From assembly GCA_964618895.1 (NCBI GenBank), contig CAZUDO010000122.1, positions 1 to 64,000 on the forward strand: a stretch of 64,000 bases of DNA, read 5' to 3'. Positions 41,383-51,008 of this stretch are shown here, piece after piece. Each line of letters opens with the position of its first letter. Position 1 is the first letter of the stretch. Below the pieces are notes generated by a model that saw only the letters and a program-made list of their open reading frames with translations, ran no database searches and was not told the origin of the DNA. The position numbers were made by a program, and so were the translations under genes. This DNA comes from CAZUDO01 sp964618895 (GTDB lineage: Bacteria; Desulfobacterota; Binatia; DP-6).

Positions 41383-42561
41383 ATGCTCAAGGACTACGTG
41401 TTCACGTCGGAATCGGTCAACGATGGCCACCCGGACAAGGTCTGCGATCAGATATCGGACGCCATCCTGGATGCGCTCCTGGCGGGGGATCCCGACAGCC
41501 GTGTGGCCTGCGAGTCGCTCATCAAGACGGGCCTGGTGGTGGTGGCGGGGGAGATCACGAGCCGGACGAAGGTCGAGTTCGGCGACATCGCCAAGGAGGT
41601 GATCCGCGACATCGGCTACACCACGCCGGAAAGCGGCTTCAACTGCGACAGCTGCGCCGTCGTGACCGCGGTCGAGCGCCAGTCCCCCGACATCTCGCAG
41701 GGCGTGACCGCCGGCGAGGGGCTGTTCAAGGAGCAGGGCGCCGGCGACCAGGGCATGATGTTCGGCTTCGCCTGCGACGAGACCAAGGAGTACATGCCGT
41801 TCGCCATCTACACCGCGCACCGCATCGGGCAGCGTCTGGGCGAGGCGCGGCGGTCCGGCCTCCTGCCGTTCCTCCGCCCCGACGGCAAGTGCCAGGTGAC
41901 GGTCGAGTACCGCGACGGCAAGGCCGTCCGTGCCGACACGGTGGTGGTCTCCTCGCAGCACGAGCCCGACGTCGCGCACGCGACGTTGAAAGAGGCGATC
42001 ATCGAAGAGGTGGTGAAGAAGGTCGTGCCGCCGGAGTTCCTCGACAAGCACACCGTTTACTACATCAACCCGACCGGCCGTTTCGTCGAGGGGGGGCCGA
42101 AGGGCGATTGCGGCCTCACCGGTCGCAAGATCATCGTCGACACCTACGGGGGCTACGGGCGGCACGGCGGCGGCGCGTTCAGCGGCAAGGACCCGAGCAA
42201 GGTCGACCGGAGCGCGGCGTACATGGCGCGCTACATCGCCAAGAACATCGTCGCTGCCGAGCTGGCCGGGCGGTGCGAGGTGCAGCTCGCGTACGCCATC
42301 GGCGTGGCCGACCCGGTGTCGGTGCTGGTCGACACCTTCGACACCGGCAAGGTGCCGGACGAGAAGATCGCCAAGATCGTGCGCGACGTGTTCGAGCTGA
42401 AGCCCGCCGGGATCATCAAGACCCTCGCCTTGAAGCAGCCGATCTACCGCCGCACCGCGTCGTACGGGCATTTCGGGCGGGTGCCGGACGGGCCGTACTT
42501 CAGCTGGGAGCGGACGGACCGGGTCGGGGACCTGCGCTCGGCTGCGGGGCTCGGGCGCTGA
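41383..42561 (+). CDS. metK: S-adenosylmethionine synthase
   Basis: 392 residues, start MLKDYVFTSESVNDGHPDKV, with GAGGAGG about 12 bases upstream. GAGDQGMMFGFA is the ATP-binding hexapeptide region and GGAFSGKDPSKVDRSAAYMA the P-loop-like phosphate site. It makes SAM from methionine and ATP. ahcY, which removes the SAH by-product, is the next gene, giving a compact SAM-cycle pair with separate promoters. Confidence 0.97.
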   Translation: MLKDYVFTSESVNDGHPDKVCDQISDAILDALLAGDPDSRVACESLIKTGLVVVAGEITSRTKVEFGDIAKEVIRDIGYTTPESGFNCDSCAVVTAVERQSPDISQGVTAGEGLFKEQGAGDQGMMFGFACDETKEYMPFAIYTAHRIGQRLGEARRSGLLPFLRPDGKCQVTVEYRDGKAVRADTVVVSSQHEPDVAHATLKEAIIEEVVKKVVPPEFLDKHTVYYINPTGRFVEGGPKGDCGLTGRKIIVDTYGGYGRHGGGAFSGKDPSKVDRSAAYMARYIAKNIVAAELAGRCEVQLAYAIGVADPVSVLVDTFDTGKVPDEKIAKIVRDVFELKPAGIIKTLALKQPIYRRTASYGHFGRVPDGPYFSWERTDRVGDLRSAAGLGR

Positions 42562-42588
42562 GGGGGTCCGGCGTCGGAGCGGCAGTCC

Positions 42589-42699
42589 GCGGGCGCCGGG
42601 CGTCGGCTCCGCTTCGGCTCTCGCCGGGCGGGGCGTCCGGGGCTCGATCGCGGCGGGCGGTCCGGCTCGAGAGGCGCTCCGCCGACGCCCGGCGCCCGC
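42589..42699. repeat. 18-bp exact inverted repeat after metK
   Basis: gcgggcgccgggcgtcgg (42589-42606) and its exact reverse complement (42682-42699) enclose 75 bases of GC-rich sequence. It sits 27 bases after the metK stop and could act as a terminator or RNA-stabilising structure separating metK from the ahcY promoter. The 273-base metK-ahcY spacer has no gene. Confidence 0.6.
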
Positions 42700-42749
42700 A
42701 ACGCTCGATGCGGCGTCTGATCCCCGGCAGTCCGAGATCCGCGGCTGGC

Positions 42750-42777
42750 TTGACGTGGGGCTTTTGGTTGGTGTAAC
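42750..42777 (+). promoter_or_regulatory. Putative sigma-70-type promoter of ahcY
   Basis: ttgacg (42750-42755) and tgtaac (42772-42777) with a 16-base spacer. The tract is AT-richer than its surroundings. Transcription would start near 42784, inside the palindrome at 42781-42800. Confidence 0.5.
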
Positions 42778-42780
42778 GCT

Positions 42781-42800
42781 TCATCCGGATCAACGGATGA
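42781..42800. promoter_or_regulatory. Palindromic putative operator of ahcY
   Basis: tcatccg-gatcaa-cggatga has perfect 7-bp arms and overlaps the expected transcription start of ahcY, an ideal repressor site. SahR/SamR-type ArsR-family repressors control SAM-cycle genes in several proteobacteria, so such a regulator is a candidate; none is encoded here. Confidence 0.5.
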
Positions 42801-42834
42801 CTCTGCTCTTCCAACCCCCACGGAGGTTCTGCCG

Positions 42835-44319
<1,485 letters not shown>

Positions 44320-45477
44320 CTAGACGAAGGTCGCCGCCACCGTGTCGGCGAACCGCAGCCCCGTCGACGTGAGGCGCAGGCGCGCGCCGGCCTCTTCGAC
44401 GAGCCCGTCGGCGAGCAGCGTCTGCACGTGCGGGAACGCGTCGTCGAGCCGCACGCCGAACCGTCGCCGGAACGCGTCCAGATCCACGCCTGCCGTCTGG
44501 CGCAGGCCGCAGAACGAGAACTCGGCGCGTGCCTCGGCCTCGGACAGGGGCTCTTCGCTGGCCACCGCGGTGCCGCGCGTCCGGATGGTGGCGAGGTAAC
44601 GCTCGGGTATGCGCTCGTTGATCCACCGCCGCCCGGGAGCGGGCAGGCTCGTGAACGAGTGCGCGCCGGTGCCGATGCCGAGGTAGTCGGACCCGTCCCA
44701 GTAGGAGAGGTTGTGCTGCGCGGCCCAGCCCGGACGGGCCCAGCTGGAGATCTCGTAGCGCTCGTAGCCCGCATCGGCCAGGCGATGCGCCGTCGCCTCG
44801 GCCATCGCGGCCTCGTCGTCCTCCGGCACCGCGACGATGCGCCCCGCGCTGCGCCACCGGTGGAACGGCGTGCCCTCCTCGTAGGTGAGGCTGTAGGCCG
44901 ACACGTGCGTGGGCGCGAGCGCGATGGCGGCGGCGAGGTCCTGCTCCCAGTCGGCGAGCGATGCGCCGGGAACGGCGAAGATGAGGTCCAGGCTGACGTT
45001 CTCGAATCCCGCGGCGCGAGCCGCGTCGACCGCGGCGGAGATGTCCTCCGGCGCATGGTCGCGGCCGAGGGTGCGGAGGTGGGCGGCGTGGAACGACTGC
45101 GCGCCCAGGGAAAGCCGGTTGACGCCGGCTGCCCGGTATCCCGCGAGACTGGCGCGTGAGAGCGTGCCCGGGTTGGCCTCGAGCGTCACTTCCGCGCCGG
45201 CGCCGATGCCGAAGCAGCGCGTGGTTTCGGCCAGGAGGGAGGCGAGGGCGCCGGGCGAGAACAGCGACGGCGTGCCGCCCCCCAGGAACACGCTCTTCGC
45301 CGCGCGCCGTGCGAACGGTCCCTCGGTGGCGCGCGCGCGCAGCTCACGCCGGAGGCCGGCCACGTACGCGGTCTCGGGCGGGGACGAGGTCGCGTAGACG
45401 GTGAAGTCGCAGTACGGACACACGTGCCGGCACCACGGGATGTGTACGTAGAGCGCGAACGGGTGCATCCCGGTCAC
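44320..45477 (-). CDS. hemW: HemW-like radical SAM haem chaperone
   Basis: 385 residues. The rSAM motif is CRHVCPYCDF, preceded by LYVHIPW. FLGGGTPSLFSPGALASLLA and VTLEANPGTLSRASLAGYRA follow, then NRLSLGAQSFHAAHLRTLGR. The C-terminal HemN domain includes NLSYWDGSDYLGIGTGAHSF. HemW inserts haem into respiratory enzymes rather than oxidising coproporphyrinogen. The ATG overlaps the lexA stop (ATGA). Confidence 0.92.
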   Translation of the reverse strand: MTGMHPFALYVHIPWCRHVCPYCDFTVYATSSPPETAYVAGLRRELRARATEGPFARRAAKSVFLGGGTPSLFSPGALASLLAETTRCFGIGAGAEVTLEANPGTLSRASLAGYRAAGVNRLSLGAQSFHAAHLRTLGRDHAPEDISAAVDAARAAGFENVSLDLIFAVPGASLADWEQDLAAAIALAPTHVSAYSLTYEEGTPFHRWRSAGRIVAVPEDDEAAMAEATAHRLADAGYERYEISSWARPGWAAQHNLSYWDGSDYLGIGTGAHSFTSLPAPGRRWINERIPERYLATIRTRGTAVASEEPLSEAEARAEFSFCGLRQTAGVDLDAFRRRFGVRLDDAFPHVQTLLADGLVEEAGARLRLTSTGLRFADTVAATFV

Positions 45478-46070
45478 CGGTAGCGCCGCACGACGGCGAT
45501 CACACGCCCGCGCACCTGCACGTCTTCCCCGCGTACGACGATCGGTCGCACGCGCGCGTTGGCCGGCACGAGGCGCACACGGCCGCGCTCGCGATAGAGC
45601 TTCTTCACCGTGGCCTCGCCGCGCACCAGTGCCACCACCGTGGCGCCGTTCTCGGTACTCGCCTGCGCGGCGACGATGATCAGGTCGCCGTCGAGGATGC
45701 CGTCGTCGACCATCGAGTCACCACGTACGCGGAGCGCGAAGGTCTCGCCGCGCCCGAGCAGCTCCTCGGGTAGCGTAACCGTCTCTGCGGCTTCGATTGC
45801 CTCGATCGGGGCCCCGGCTGCGACCTGCCCGAGGAGCGGGACCGCTACCACCCTGGTGGTGGCGGGGGTGACCAGCTCGAGCGCGCGGCTCCGGTGCGCG
45901 AGACGGCGCACCAAGCCCTTCTGCTCCAGGTTGCGGAGATGCTTATGCACCGTGGCGAGTGAGGTGAGGCCGAAGCGACGGCGGATCTCGTCCAGAGTGG
46001 GAGCGTATCCGTGCCCGTCGATGTGGCTGCGCAGATAGTCGAGCAGCTCCTTCTGCCGTCGGGTGACCAT
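45474..46070 (-). CDS. lexA: LexA repressor
   Basis: 198 residues. The N-terminal winged helix-turn-helix (PTLDEIRRRFGLTSLATVHK) precedes the autocleavage site Ala85-Gly86 in GQVAAGAP. The Ser119/Lys156 catalytic dyad lies in RVRGDSMVDDG and EATVKKLYRE. It represses the SOS regulon and is cleaved with RecA (also in this window). I could not recognise a clear SOS box upstream of lexA or recA. It is co-translated with hemW, an unusual pairing. Confidence 0.95.
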   Translation of the reverse strand: MVTRRQKELLDYLRSHIDGHGYAPTLDEIRRRFGLTSLATVHKHLRNLEQKGLVRRLAHRSRALELVTPATTRVVAVPLLGQVAAGAPIEAIEAAETVTLPEELLGRGETFALRVRGDSMVDDGILDGDLIIVAAQASTENGATVVALVRGEATVKKLYRERGRVRLVPANARVRPIVVRGEDVQVRGRVIAVVRRYR

Positions 46071-46167
46071 CCGGGCAATGTACCGTAGGCGAAGGAAGGG
46101 CGAGCCGCAACGGCGGGGTCCGACACGGTGGTTGCGAGCGAACGATACGGGCGGCTAAGCTCGGAGC

Positions 46168-47007
46168 ATGGGCGACCGGTGGATGGCCGCGTTGTTCGTG
46201 GCGGCGATCGGGACTGTTCTCGCCGTCGGGCCGGATCTCGCCCGGGGGCAGGACGGTGCGGTGCCGACGGCGGAGGGCGCCCGGCCAGACAGTGCGCCGC
46301 CGGGACGGGTGGTTGCCTACGCCCACGACACGCTCTCGGTGCGCTTGAGCAATGTCCCGGTCGAGGAGGTGCTCGACGACGTCGCGCGGCAGACCGGTGC
46401 CGAGATCCGCGGCAGCGTGGCGCACCCGCGCTCGGTCAGCGCCGAGTTCGATGCCCTGCCGCTGCCGGAAGCGCTCCATCGCTTGCTCGGCGACGAGAAT
46501 TTCACCCTCGTCTACGGCGAGGGGGACCGGCTCCGCGCCATCAAGCTGCTCGGCGGTCCGCAGGTCCAGGGAGCCTCGACGGCCAGGGCGCCGGGGGCTC
46601 CCGTGCCCGCTGCGCCGGCGAAGCCCGCCGCCAGTCTCCCGATCCTGCTCGGCCTCGTCAACGCGCATCCCCCCGTCCAGGTGAGTGGCCGCCTCGCCCA
46701 GGTGCTCGGTTCGAGCACCGCCACCCTGTCGCAGGTCCTCCAGATGGGCATCCAGCACGAGGACGCCGTCGTGCGCGGAGAGGCCGTGCGCGCCGGGCTG
46801 CAGGTGCTCGAGACCGATGCCCACCTGCGCACCTCGTTCATGAGCACACTCAACGGCATCGACGACGCCGATCTCGCCCGCTACGTCCGCGGCATGGCGG
46901 GCCCGCGGGCAGAGGAGACCATCCTGCAGATCATGACCCAGTCCCGGGGCAGCGATTTTCGTATCAAGGCGTCCGGCATCCTGCAGCAGCTGCGGACGGG
47001 CGGATAG
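46168..47007 (+). CDS. Secreted protein with STN/secretin-like domain
   Basis: 279 residues with a signal peptide (WMAALFVAAIGTVLAVGPDL). Residues about 52-115 (LSVRLSNVPVEEVLDDVARQ, SAEFDALPLPEALHRLLGDE) match the STN/secretin N0-type fold found in TonB receptors and secretin pilots. The C-terminal 120 residues are helical and repeat-like (HEAT-like), with no known family. It is divergent from lexA over 97 bases. Confidence 0.7.
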   Translation: MGDRWMAALFVAAIGTVLAVGPDLARGQDGAVPTAEGARPDSAPPGRVVAYAHDTLSVRLSNVPVEEVLDDVARQTGAEIRGSVAHPRSVSAEFDALPLPEALHRLLGDENFTLVYGEGDRLRAIKLLGGPQVQGASTARAPGAPVPAAPAKPAASLPILLGLVNAHPPVQVSGRLAQVLGSSTATLSQVLQMGIQHEDAVVRGEAVRAGLQVLETDAHLRTSFMSTLNGIDDADLARYVRGMAGPRAEETILQIMTQSRGSDFRIKASGILQQLRTGG

Positions 47008-47011
47008 CGCG

Positions 47012-47262
47012 CGACCCGAGACCCTGTCTCGGGTCGGAGCGAGGGTGGAGCGCGCGGGAGAAGGCGAAGGCCGTGCCGCGGCCGGCAAAGCCGGCGCGGC
47101 AATGGTGGCGGAGGGTGAGCCTCGCGCGGATGTCGTAAGACGTTCTTCCGACAGCCTCGGCAGGGAGACGTTTGCCGCGCCGGCTTTGCCGGCCGCGGCA
47201 CGGCATCCGCCTTCTCTCCCGCGCGCCAACTCCACCCCGACCCGAGACAAGGTCCCGGGTCG
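47012..47262. repeat. Hairpin-bounded dispersed repeat, copy B
   Basis: Both ends carry the 11-bp stem hairpin also seen in copy A: 47012-47022/47026-47036 (perfect) and 47238-47248/47252-47262 (one mismatch). Inside is a perfect 33-bp inverted repeat (47070-47102 with 47172-47204), flanked by further imperfect complementarity reaching both ends. The centre gtcgtaagacgttcttccgac is itself nearly palindromic. The whole 251 bp can fold as one long cruciform. It fills the gap between the convergent STN-domain gene and mltG. Confidence 0.85.
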
Positions 47263-47267
47263 ATTTG

Positions 47268-48287
47268 TTAGCGCCCGCCGCGCTGGAAGCGCGCGACGGC
47301 GGCGTTGTGGGCGGCGAGCGTGTCGGAGAACTCGTGCGATCCGTCACCGCGGGCGACGAAGTAGAGGAAGTCGACCGGCGCCGGGTCGATGGCCGCCGCC
47401 AGCGCGGCGCGGCCCGGATTGGCGATCGGTGCCGGGGGCAGGCCGGGGATGGTGTACGTGTTGAAGGGGGTGGGATGGCGTAGATCGGCGCGCGAGAGAC
47501 TCCGGCTGTGGCCCGGGCTTCCCTGGTCGCGGCCGTAAATGACGGTGGGGTCCGACTGCAGCGGCATGCCGCGCCGCAGGCGATTCACGAACACCGCCGC
47601 GACCCACCGGCGCTCCTCGGGGCGTGCGGCCTCTTCCTCGATCAGCGACGCCAGCGTGACCGCCTGGTGCTCGTTCAGGCCGAGCCCGGTGGCCCCGCGC
47701 GTGAAATCCGCGCCGGTCATCTCGCGGAAGCGCTTGATCATCGCGATCAGGATGCGCTCCTGCGAGATGGCGAGCGGAAAGGCGTACGTGTCGGGGAACA
47801 GGTATCCCTCGGTGCCCTCCGGCGGGAGATCTTGTGCCGCCAGAAAGGCGGGGTCGTCGAGGAGACAGAAGAAGCTTTCCTCGGAGCCGAAGCCGCTCGC
47901 CGCGAGGAGGCTCACGACCTGCCGTACCGTGAAGCCTTCGGGAATGGTGACCGCATGGACGGGATCCGGCGGTCCGCCGAGGCGCTCGAGGAGTTCGAGC
48001 GGGGAGAGCGACGTAGTGAGCAGGTACTCTCCCCAATGCACGTTGCGATCCTTGTCCGTGAGGCGCGCCCACACGACGAGAGGCAGCGGATGACGGAGCA
48101 CGCCCTGGCGCTGCAGGTCGGTGGCGATCTCGGCGAAGCGTTCGCCCTCCGTCACGGTCACGGTGACGGGCCCGGGCAGGGCCGGGCCGGGACGCTGCAG
48201 AAGGTACGCACCGCCGGCCACGGCTCCCACGGCGGCCACGACCACCAGCGCGCCGGTCGCCAGGAGGAGGCGCAGGGGGCGGCTCAC
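47268..48287 (-). CDS. mltG: Endolytic murein transglycosylase
   Basis: 339 residues. One N-terminal membrane helix (LLLATGALVVVAAVGAVAGG), a LysM-like subdomain, and the YceG catalytic region with the glutamate in VTLASLIEEEAARPEERRWV. LRRGMPLQSDPTVIYGRD, NTYTIPGLPPAPIANPGRAA and HEFSDTLAAHN are family hallmarks. It cleaves nascent peptidoglycan strands to end their synthesis. It overlaps ruvX by 4 bases, the usual mltG-ruvX linkage. Confidence 0.95.
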   Translation of the reverse strand: MSRPLRLLLATGALVVVAAVGAVAGGAYLLQRPGPALPGPVTVTVTEGERFAEIATDLQRQGVLRHPLPLVVWARLTDKDRNVHWGEYLLTTSLSPLELLERLGGPPDPVHAVTIPEGFTVRQVVSLLAASGFGSEESFFCLLDDPAFLAAQDLPPEGTEGYLFPDTYAFPLAISQERILIAMIKRFREMTGADFTRGATGLGLNEHQAVTLASLIEEEAARPEERRWVAAVFVNRLRRGMPLQSDPTVIYGRDQGSPGHSRSLSRADLRHPTPFNTYTIPGLPPAPIANPGRAALAAAIDPAPVDFLYFVARGDGSHEFSDTLAAHNAAVARFQRGGR

Positions 48288-48694
48288 GCGCGGCTCGCGA
48301 GGTACCCCTGGAGGATCAGTGTGGCGGCGACCTTGTCGATCACCTGCCGGCGGCGGCGGCGGCTCATGTCGGCCTCCAGGAGGACGCGCTCGGCGGCGAC
48401 CGTGGTGAGACGCTCGTCCCAGTAGTCGAGTGGCAGGCCCAGATGGGCAGCCGCCCGCTCGGCGAAGGCCCGAACCTTGGCCGCCTGCGGCCCCTCCGAC
48501 CCGTTCATGTTGCGCGGCAGGCCCACCACCAGGCGGTCGGGGGTGTAGGGGGCGAGCAGGCTCGCCAGGGCCTCCATATCCCGCCTCCAGCCGACCCGCT
48601 CGACCACCCCGATCCCCTGCGCCGTGAGACCGAGTTCGTCACTCACGGCCACCCCGATGCGAACGTCACCAACGTCGAACGCCGCGATTCGCAT
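48284..48694 (-). CDS. ruvX: YqgF/RuvX-family Holliday junction resolvase-like nuclease
   Basis: 136 residues. RNase H-like fold: AAFDVGDVRIGVAVSDELGL with the first catalytic Asp, VVGLPRNMNGSEGPQA, then LDYWDERLTTVAAERVLLEA with the glutamate, and KVAATLILQGYL. It acts in pre-16S rRNA 5' end maturation. It is co-translated with mltG. Confidence 0.94.
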   Translation of the reverse strand: MRIAAFDVGDVRIGVAVSDELGLTAQGIGVVERVGWRRDMEALASLLAPYTPDRLVVGLPRNMNGSEGPQAAKVRAFAERAAAHLGLPLDYWDERLTTVAAERVLLEADMSRRRRRQVIDKVAATLILQGYLASRA

Positions 48695-48863
48695 GATCTT
48701 TTTTTGTTATCACCGAGACCCTGGGGGTCGCAACGCGCCCAAGCGAAATGATTGACATCTGATGGGGCCTTTGGCACGGTCAATACTGTTCCCATCAAGT
48801 TCGTCTCGTTGCGTGTGCCTGTAGCGCGGCCGGAATACCCGGAGACATGGAGGACCGACTATA

Positions 48864-50192
48864 GTGGCGATGCGCCGAGGAGAGGGCATCAAGCTCCTGG
48901 TACTCGTGTACCTGGCGACTCTGCTGCATCCCGTGCTGGCGGATGCCGGGCAGCCGCGCCGCAGCACCAAGCGCGTGGCGCCCAAGCAGCGGGCCCGTGT
49001 CGTCAAGCCGGCCAAGCCGGTGTCGCCCGCCACGGGAACGCGGGGGGCGGCCGAGGAGCACGTGCACGTGCGCCGGGGCGACAGCCTGACGCACATCCTG
49101 GCGGCGCGCGGCGTGAGCCGCGCCGAGGCGGCGCCGTGGCTGGAAGCGGCGAGCGAGGTGTACGACCTGCGCCGGCTGCGCCCACGACGGGGTCTCTCGC
49201 TGCGCTTCGACAAGGCCACGCACGCGCTCGAAGCCATCCACTACGAGATCGACGATCGGTCGCTCCTGGTCCTCGAGCGGACGCCGGAGGGAATCGTCCA
49301 GGCGCAGCGGACGGTGCTCCCGTACTTCACCGAAGTGAAGGGCCTGGCGGTGTCGATCGAGCGCGGACTGCGCGAAGACGCGGCCGACTCGGGCATGCCA
49401 CCGCGGGTGATCTCCGAGCTCGCGGACATCTTCGGCTGGGAGATGGATCTCGAAAAAGACCTTCGCCCGGGAGACGAGTTCCGCGTCCTGTACGAGAACA
49501 TCTGGCAGGCGGGGCGCGCACGCGCCGAGCCCGGCAAGGTGCTCGGCGCGGAGATCATGGCCAACGGACGCCCCACCACCGCGGTCTTTTTCGAGGACAC
49601 GGACGGTCGCGGTGGATACTACCGTCCGACGGGTGACCCGCTCTCGCGTACCTTCCTGCGCTACCCGGTCGAGTTCACCGAGATCACGTCCGACTTTTCG
49701 CTCGGCCGGCGCCACCCCATCCTGCGCGTGCAGCGACCTCATCTCGGTGTGGACTTCGCGGCGCCGGTGGGCACGCCGGTGCGGGCGGTCGCGGGCGGGA
49801 CGATCAGCCACTCGGGGTGGGCCAGTCAGCTCGGCCGGTGCGTGCGGATCGACCATGCCGGGTCGCTCGAGTCGTCGTACGGACACCTGGCGCGTATCGT
49901 CCCCGGGCTCGATCCGGGCGAAGCCGTCGAACGCGGTCAGGTGATCGGGTACGTCGGCGCGACCGGGCTCGCGACGGGGCCGCACCTCCACTTCGCGCTC
50001 CATCGCGACGGCGTGTACGTGAACCCGCTGTCGCTCACGGCAGCGCCCGACGAAGCCGTACCGGAACCCGCGCGCAACGCGTTCGAGAAAATGCAGACGG
50101 CCATCACGCGCCAGCTCGCCGCGCTGCCGCTCACGGCCAACCCTTCCACCGTGTCGCTGTTCGACGGCGGCCGCGCGGCGCTGGCGGAGTAG
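48864..50192 (+). CDS. LysM-M23 peptidoglycan endopeptidase
   Basis: 442 residues (GTG 48864, ATG 48870 also possible). A signal segment (GIKLLVLVYLATLLHPVLAD) is followed by a LysM/opacity-like region (HVHVRRGDSLTHILAARGVS) and the M23 domain with zinc ligands in RPHLGVDFAAPVGTPVRA and GPHLHFALHRDGVYVNP. This is the MepM/YebA-like architecture, cleaving peptide crosslinks. A ttgaca (48752-48757) lies in the 169-bp spacer to ruvX, which has no other gene. Confidence 0.92.
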   Translation: MAMRRGEGIKLLVLVYLATLLHPVLADAGQPRRSTKRVAPKQRARVVKPAKPVSPATGTRGAAEEHVHVRRGDSLTHILAARGVSRAEAAPWLEAASEVYDLRRLRPRRGLSLRFDKATHALEAIHYEIDDRSLLVLERTPEGIVQAQRTVLPYFTEVKGLAVSIERGLREDAADSGMPPRVISELADIFGWEMDLEKDLRPGDEFRVLYENIWQAGRARAEPGKVLGAEIMANGRPTTAVFFEDTDGRGGYYRPTGDPLSRTFLRYPVEFTEITSDFSLGRRHPILRVQRPHLGVDFAAPVGTPVRAVAGGTISHSGWASQLGRCVRIDHAGSLESSYGHLARIVPGLDPGEAVERGQVIGYVGATGLATGPHLHFALHRDGVYVNPLSLTAAPDEAVPEPARNAFEKMQTAITRQLAALPLTANPSTVSLFDGGRAALAE

Positions 50193-50205
50193 ACCGACGC
50201 GGTAC

Positions 50206-50991
50206 CTGGAGGGCCCCCGCCCGCGCCTGTTCGCGCACCGCGGCGCTTCGGGGACCGCGCCGGAGAACACCCTCGAAGCGTTCGCCGCCGGCCTCACGGC
50301 GGGTGCCGACCGTCTCGAGCTCGACGTGCACACGAGCGCCGACGGCCACGTCGTGGTCTTCCACGACGACACCCTCGAGCGCACCACCGACGGCACCGGC
50401 CTGGTACGAGCCCTCCCGCTCGCCGCCCTCGCGCGGCTCGACGCCGGCTGCCGCTTCCGCGCGCCCGACGGCACCTACCCGTACCGCGACCGCGACGTAC
50501 GCATTCCCACGCTCGCGGCCCTGCTGGAGGCCTTCCCCGACGTGCCCCTGAACATCGAGATCAAGCAGGAGGAGCCCGCCATCGAGCCCCTGGTCCTGGC
50601 CACCCTCGATCGCTGCGGTGCCCGCGCGCGCACCCTGCTCGCTGCCGAGCACGCCTCCATCATGACCCGCATCCGTGCCACGGCCCCCGACATGCCGACC
50701 AGCTTCTCCGCCGCCGAGGTCGCCGAGTTCGTCACCCGCGTCCGCGAGGGCCGGCTCGCCGGCTATCGTCCCCCTGGCATCGCGCTCCAGGTCCCGCCGA
50801 CGTTCGGCGACATCGCGATCGTGGACGAGCAGTCCCTCGCCGCCGCCCACGCCTTGGGTCTCGAGGTTCACGTGTGGACGATCAACGACGAACCCGAGAT
50901 GGAACGTCTTCTCGCGCTCGGTGTCGACGCCCTGATGACCGACTATCCCGCCCGCGCCATGGCGGTCTTGAAACGCCGCCGCGTGCGCTGA
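50206..50991 (+). CDS. Glycerophosphodiester phosphodiesterase
   Basis: About 261 residues. The catalytic core FAHRGASGTAPENTLEAFAA begins at 50230, followed by LELDVHTSADGHVVVFHDDT, NIEIKQEE and HVWTINDEPEMERLLALGVD, all typical of GDPD. There is no ATG, GTG or TTG in frame between the previous in-frame stop (49942-49944 region) and the HRG motif. The first usable standard start (GTG 50326) would delete the active site. A CTG at 50206 or another unusual start is likely, unless a base is wrong. Confidence 0.85.
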   Translation: MEGPRPRLFAHRGASGTAPENTLEAFAAGLTAGADRLELDVHTSADGHVVVFHDDTLERTTDGTGLVRALPLAALARLDAGCRFRAPDGTYPYRDRDVRIPTLAALLEAFPDVPLNIEIKQEEPAIEPLVLATLDRCGARARTLLAAEHASIMTRIRATAPDMPTSFSAAEVAEFVTRVREGRLAGYRPPGIALQVPPTFGDIAIVDEQSLAAAHALGLEVHVWTINDEPEMERLLALGVDALMTDYPARAMAVLKRRRVR

Positions 50992-51008
50992 CGGCGGATC
51001 GCCTGCGG

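Noticed and set aside
42562..42834. SAH riboswitch before ahcY
   Set aside because: I looked for the conserved SAH-motif core and did not find it; the visible structures are an 18-bp inverted repeat and a short start-site palindrome.
46071..46167. SOS box upstream of lexA (and at 55415-55527 before recA)
   Set aside because: No CTG-N10-CAG, GTTC-N7-GTTC or GAAC-N4-GTTC pattern is convincing; the LexA site of this lineage may differ.
48695..48863. Sigma-54 promoter (tggcac near 48772)
   Set aside because: The downstream TTGC element is missing at the required spacing.
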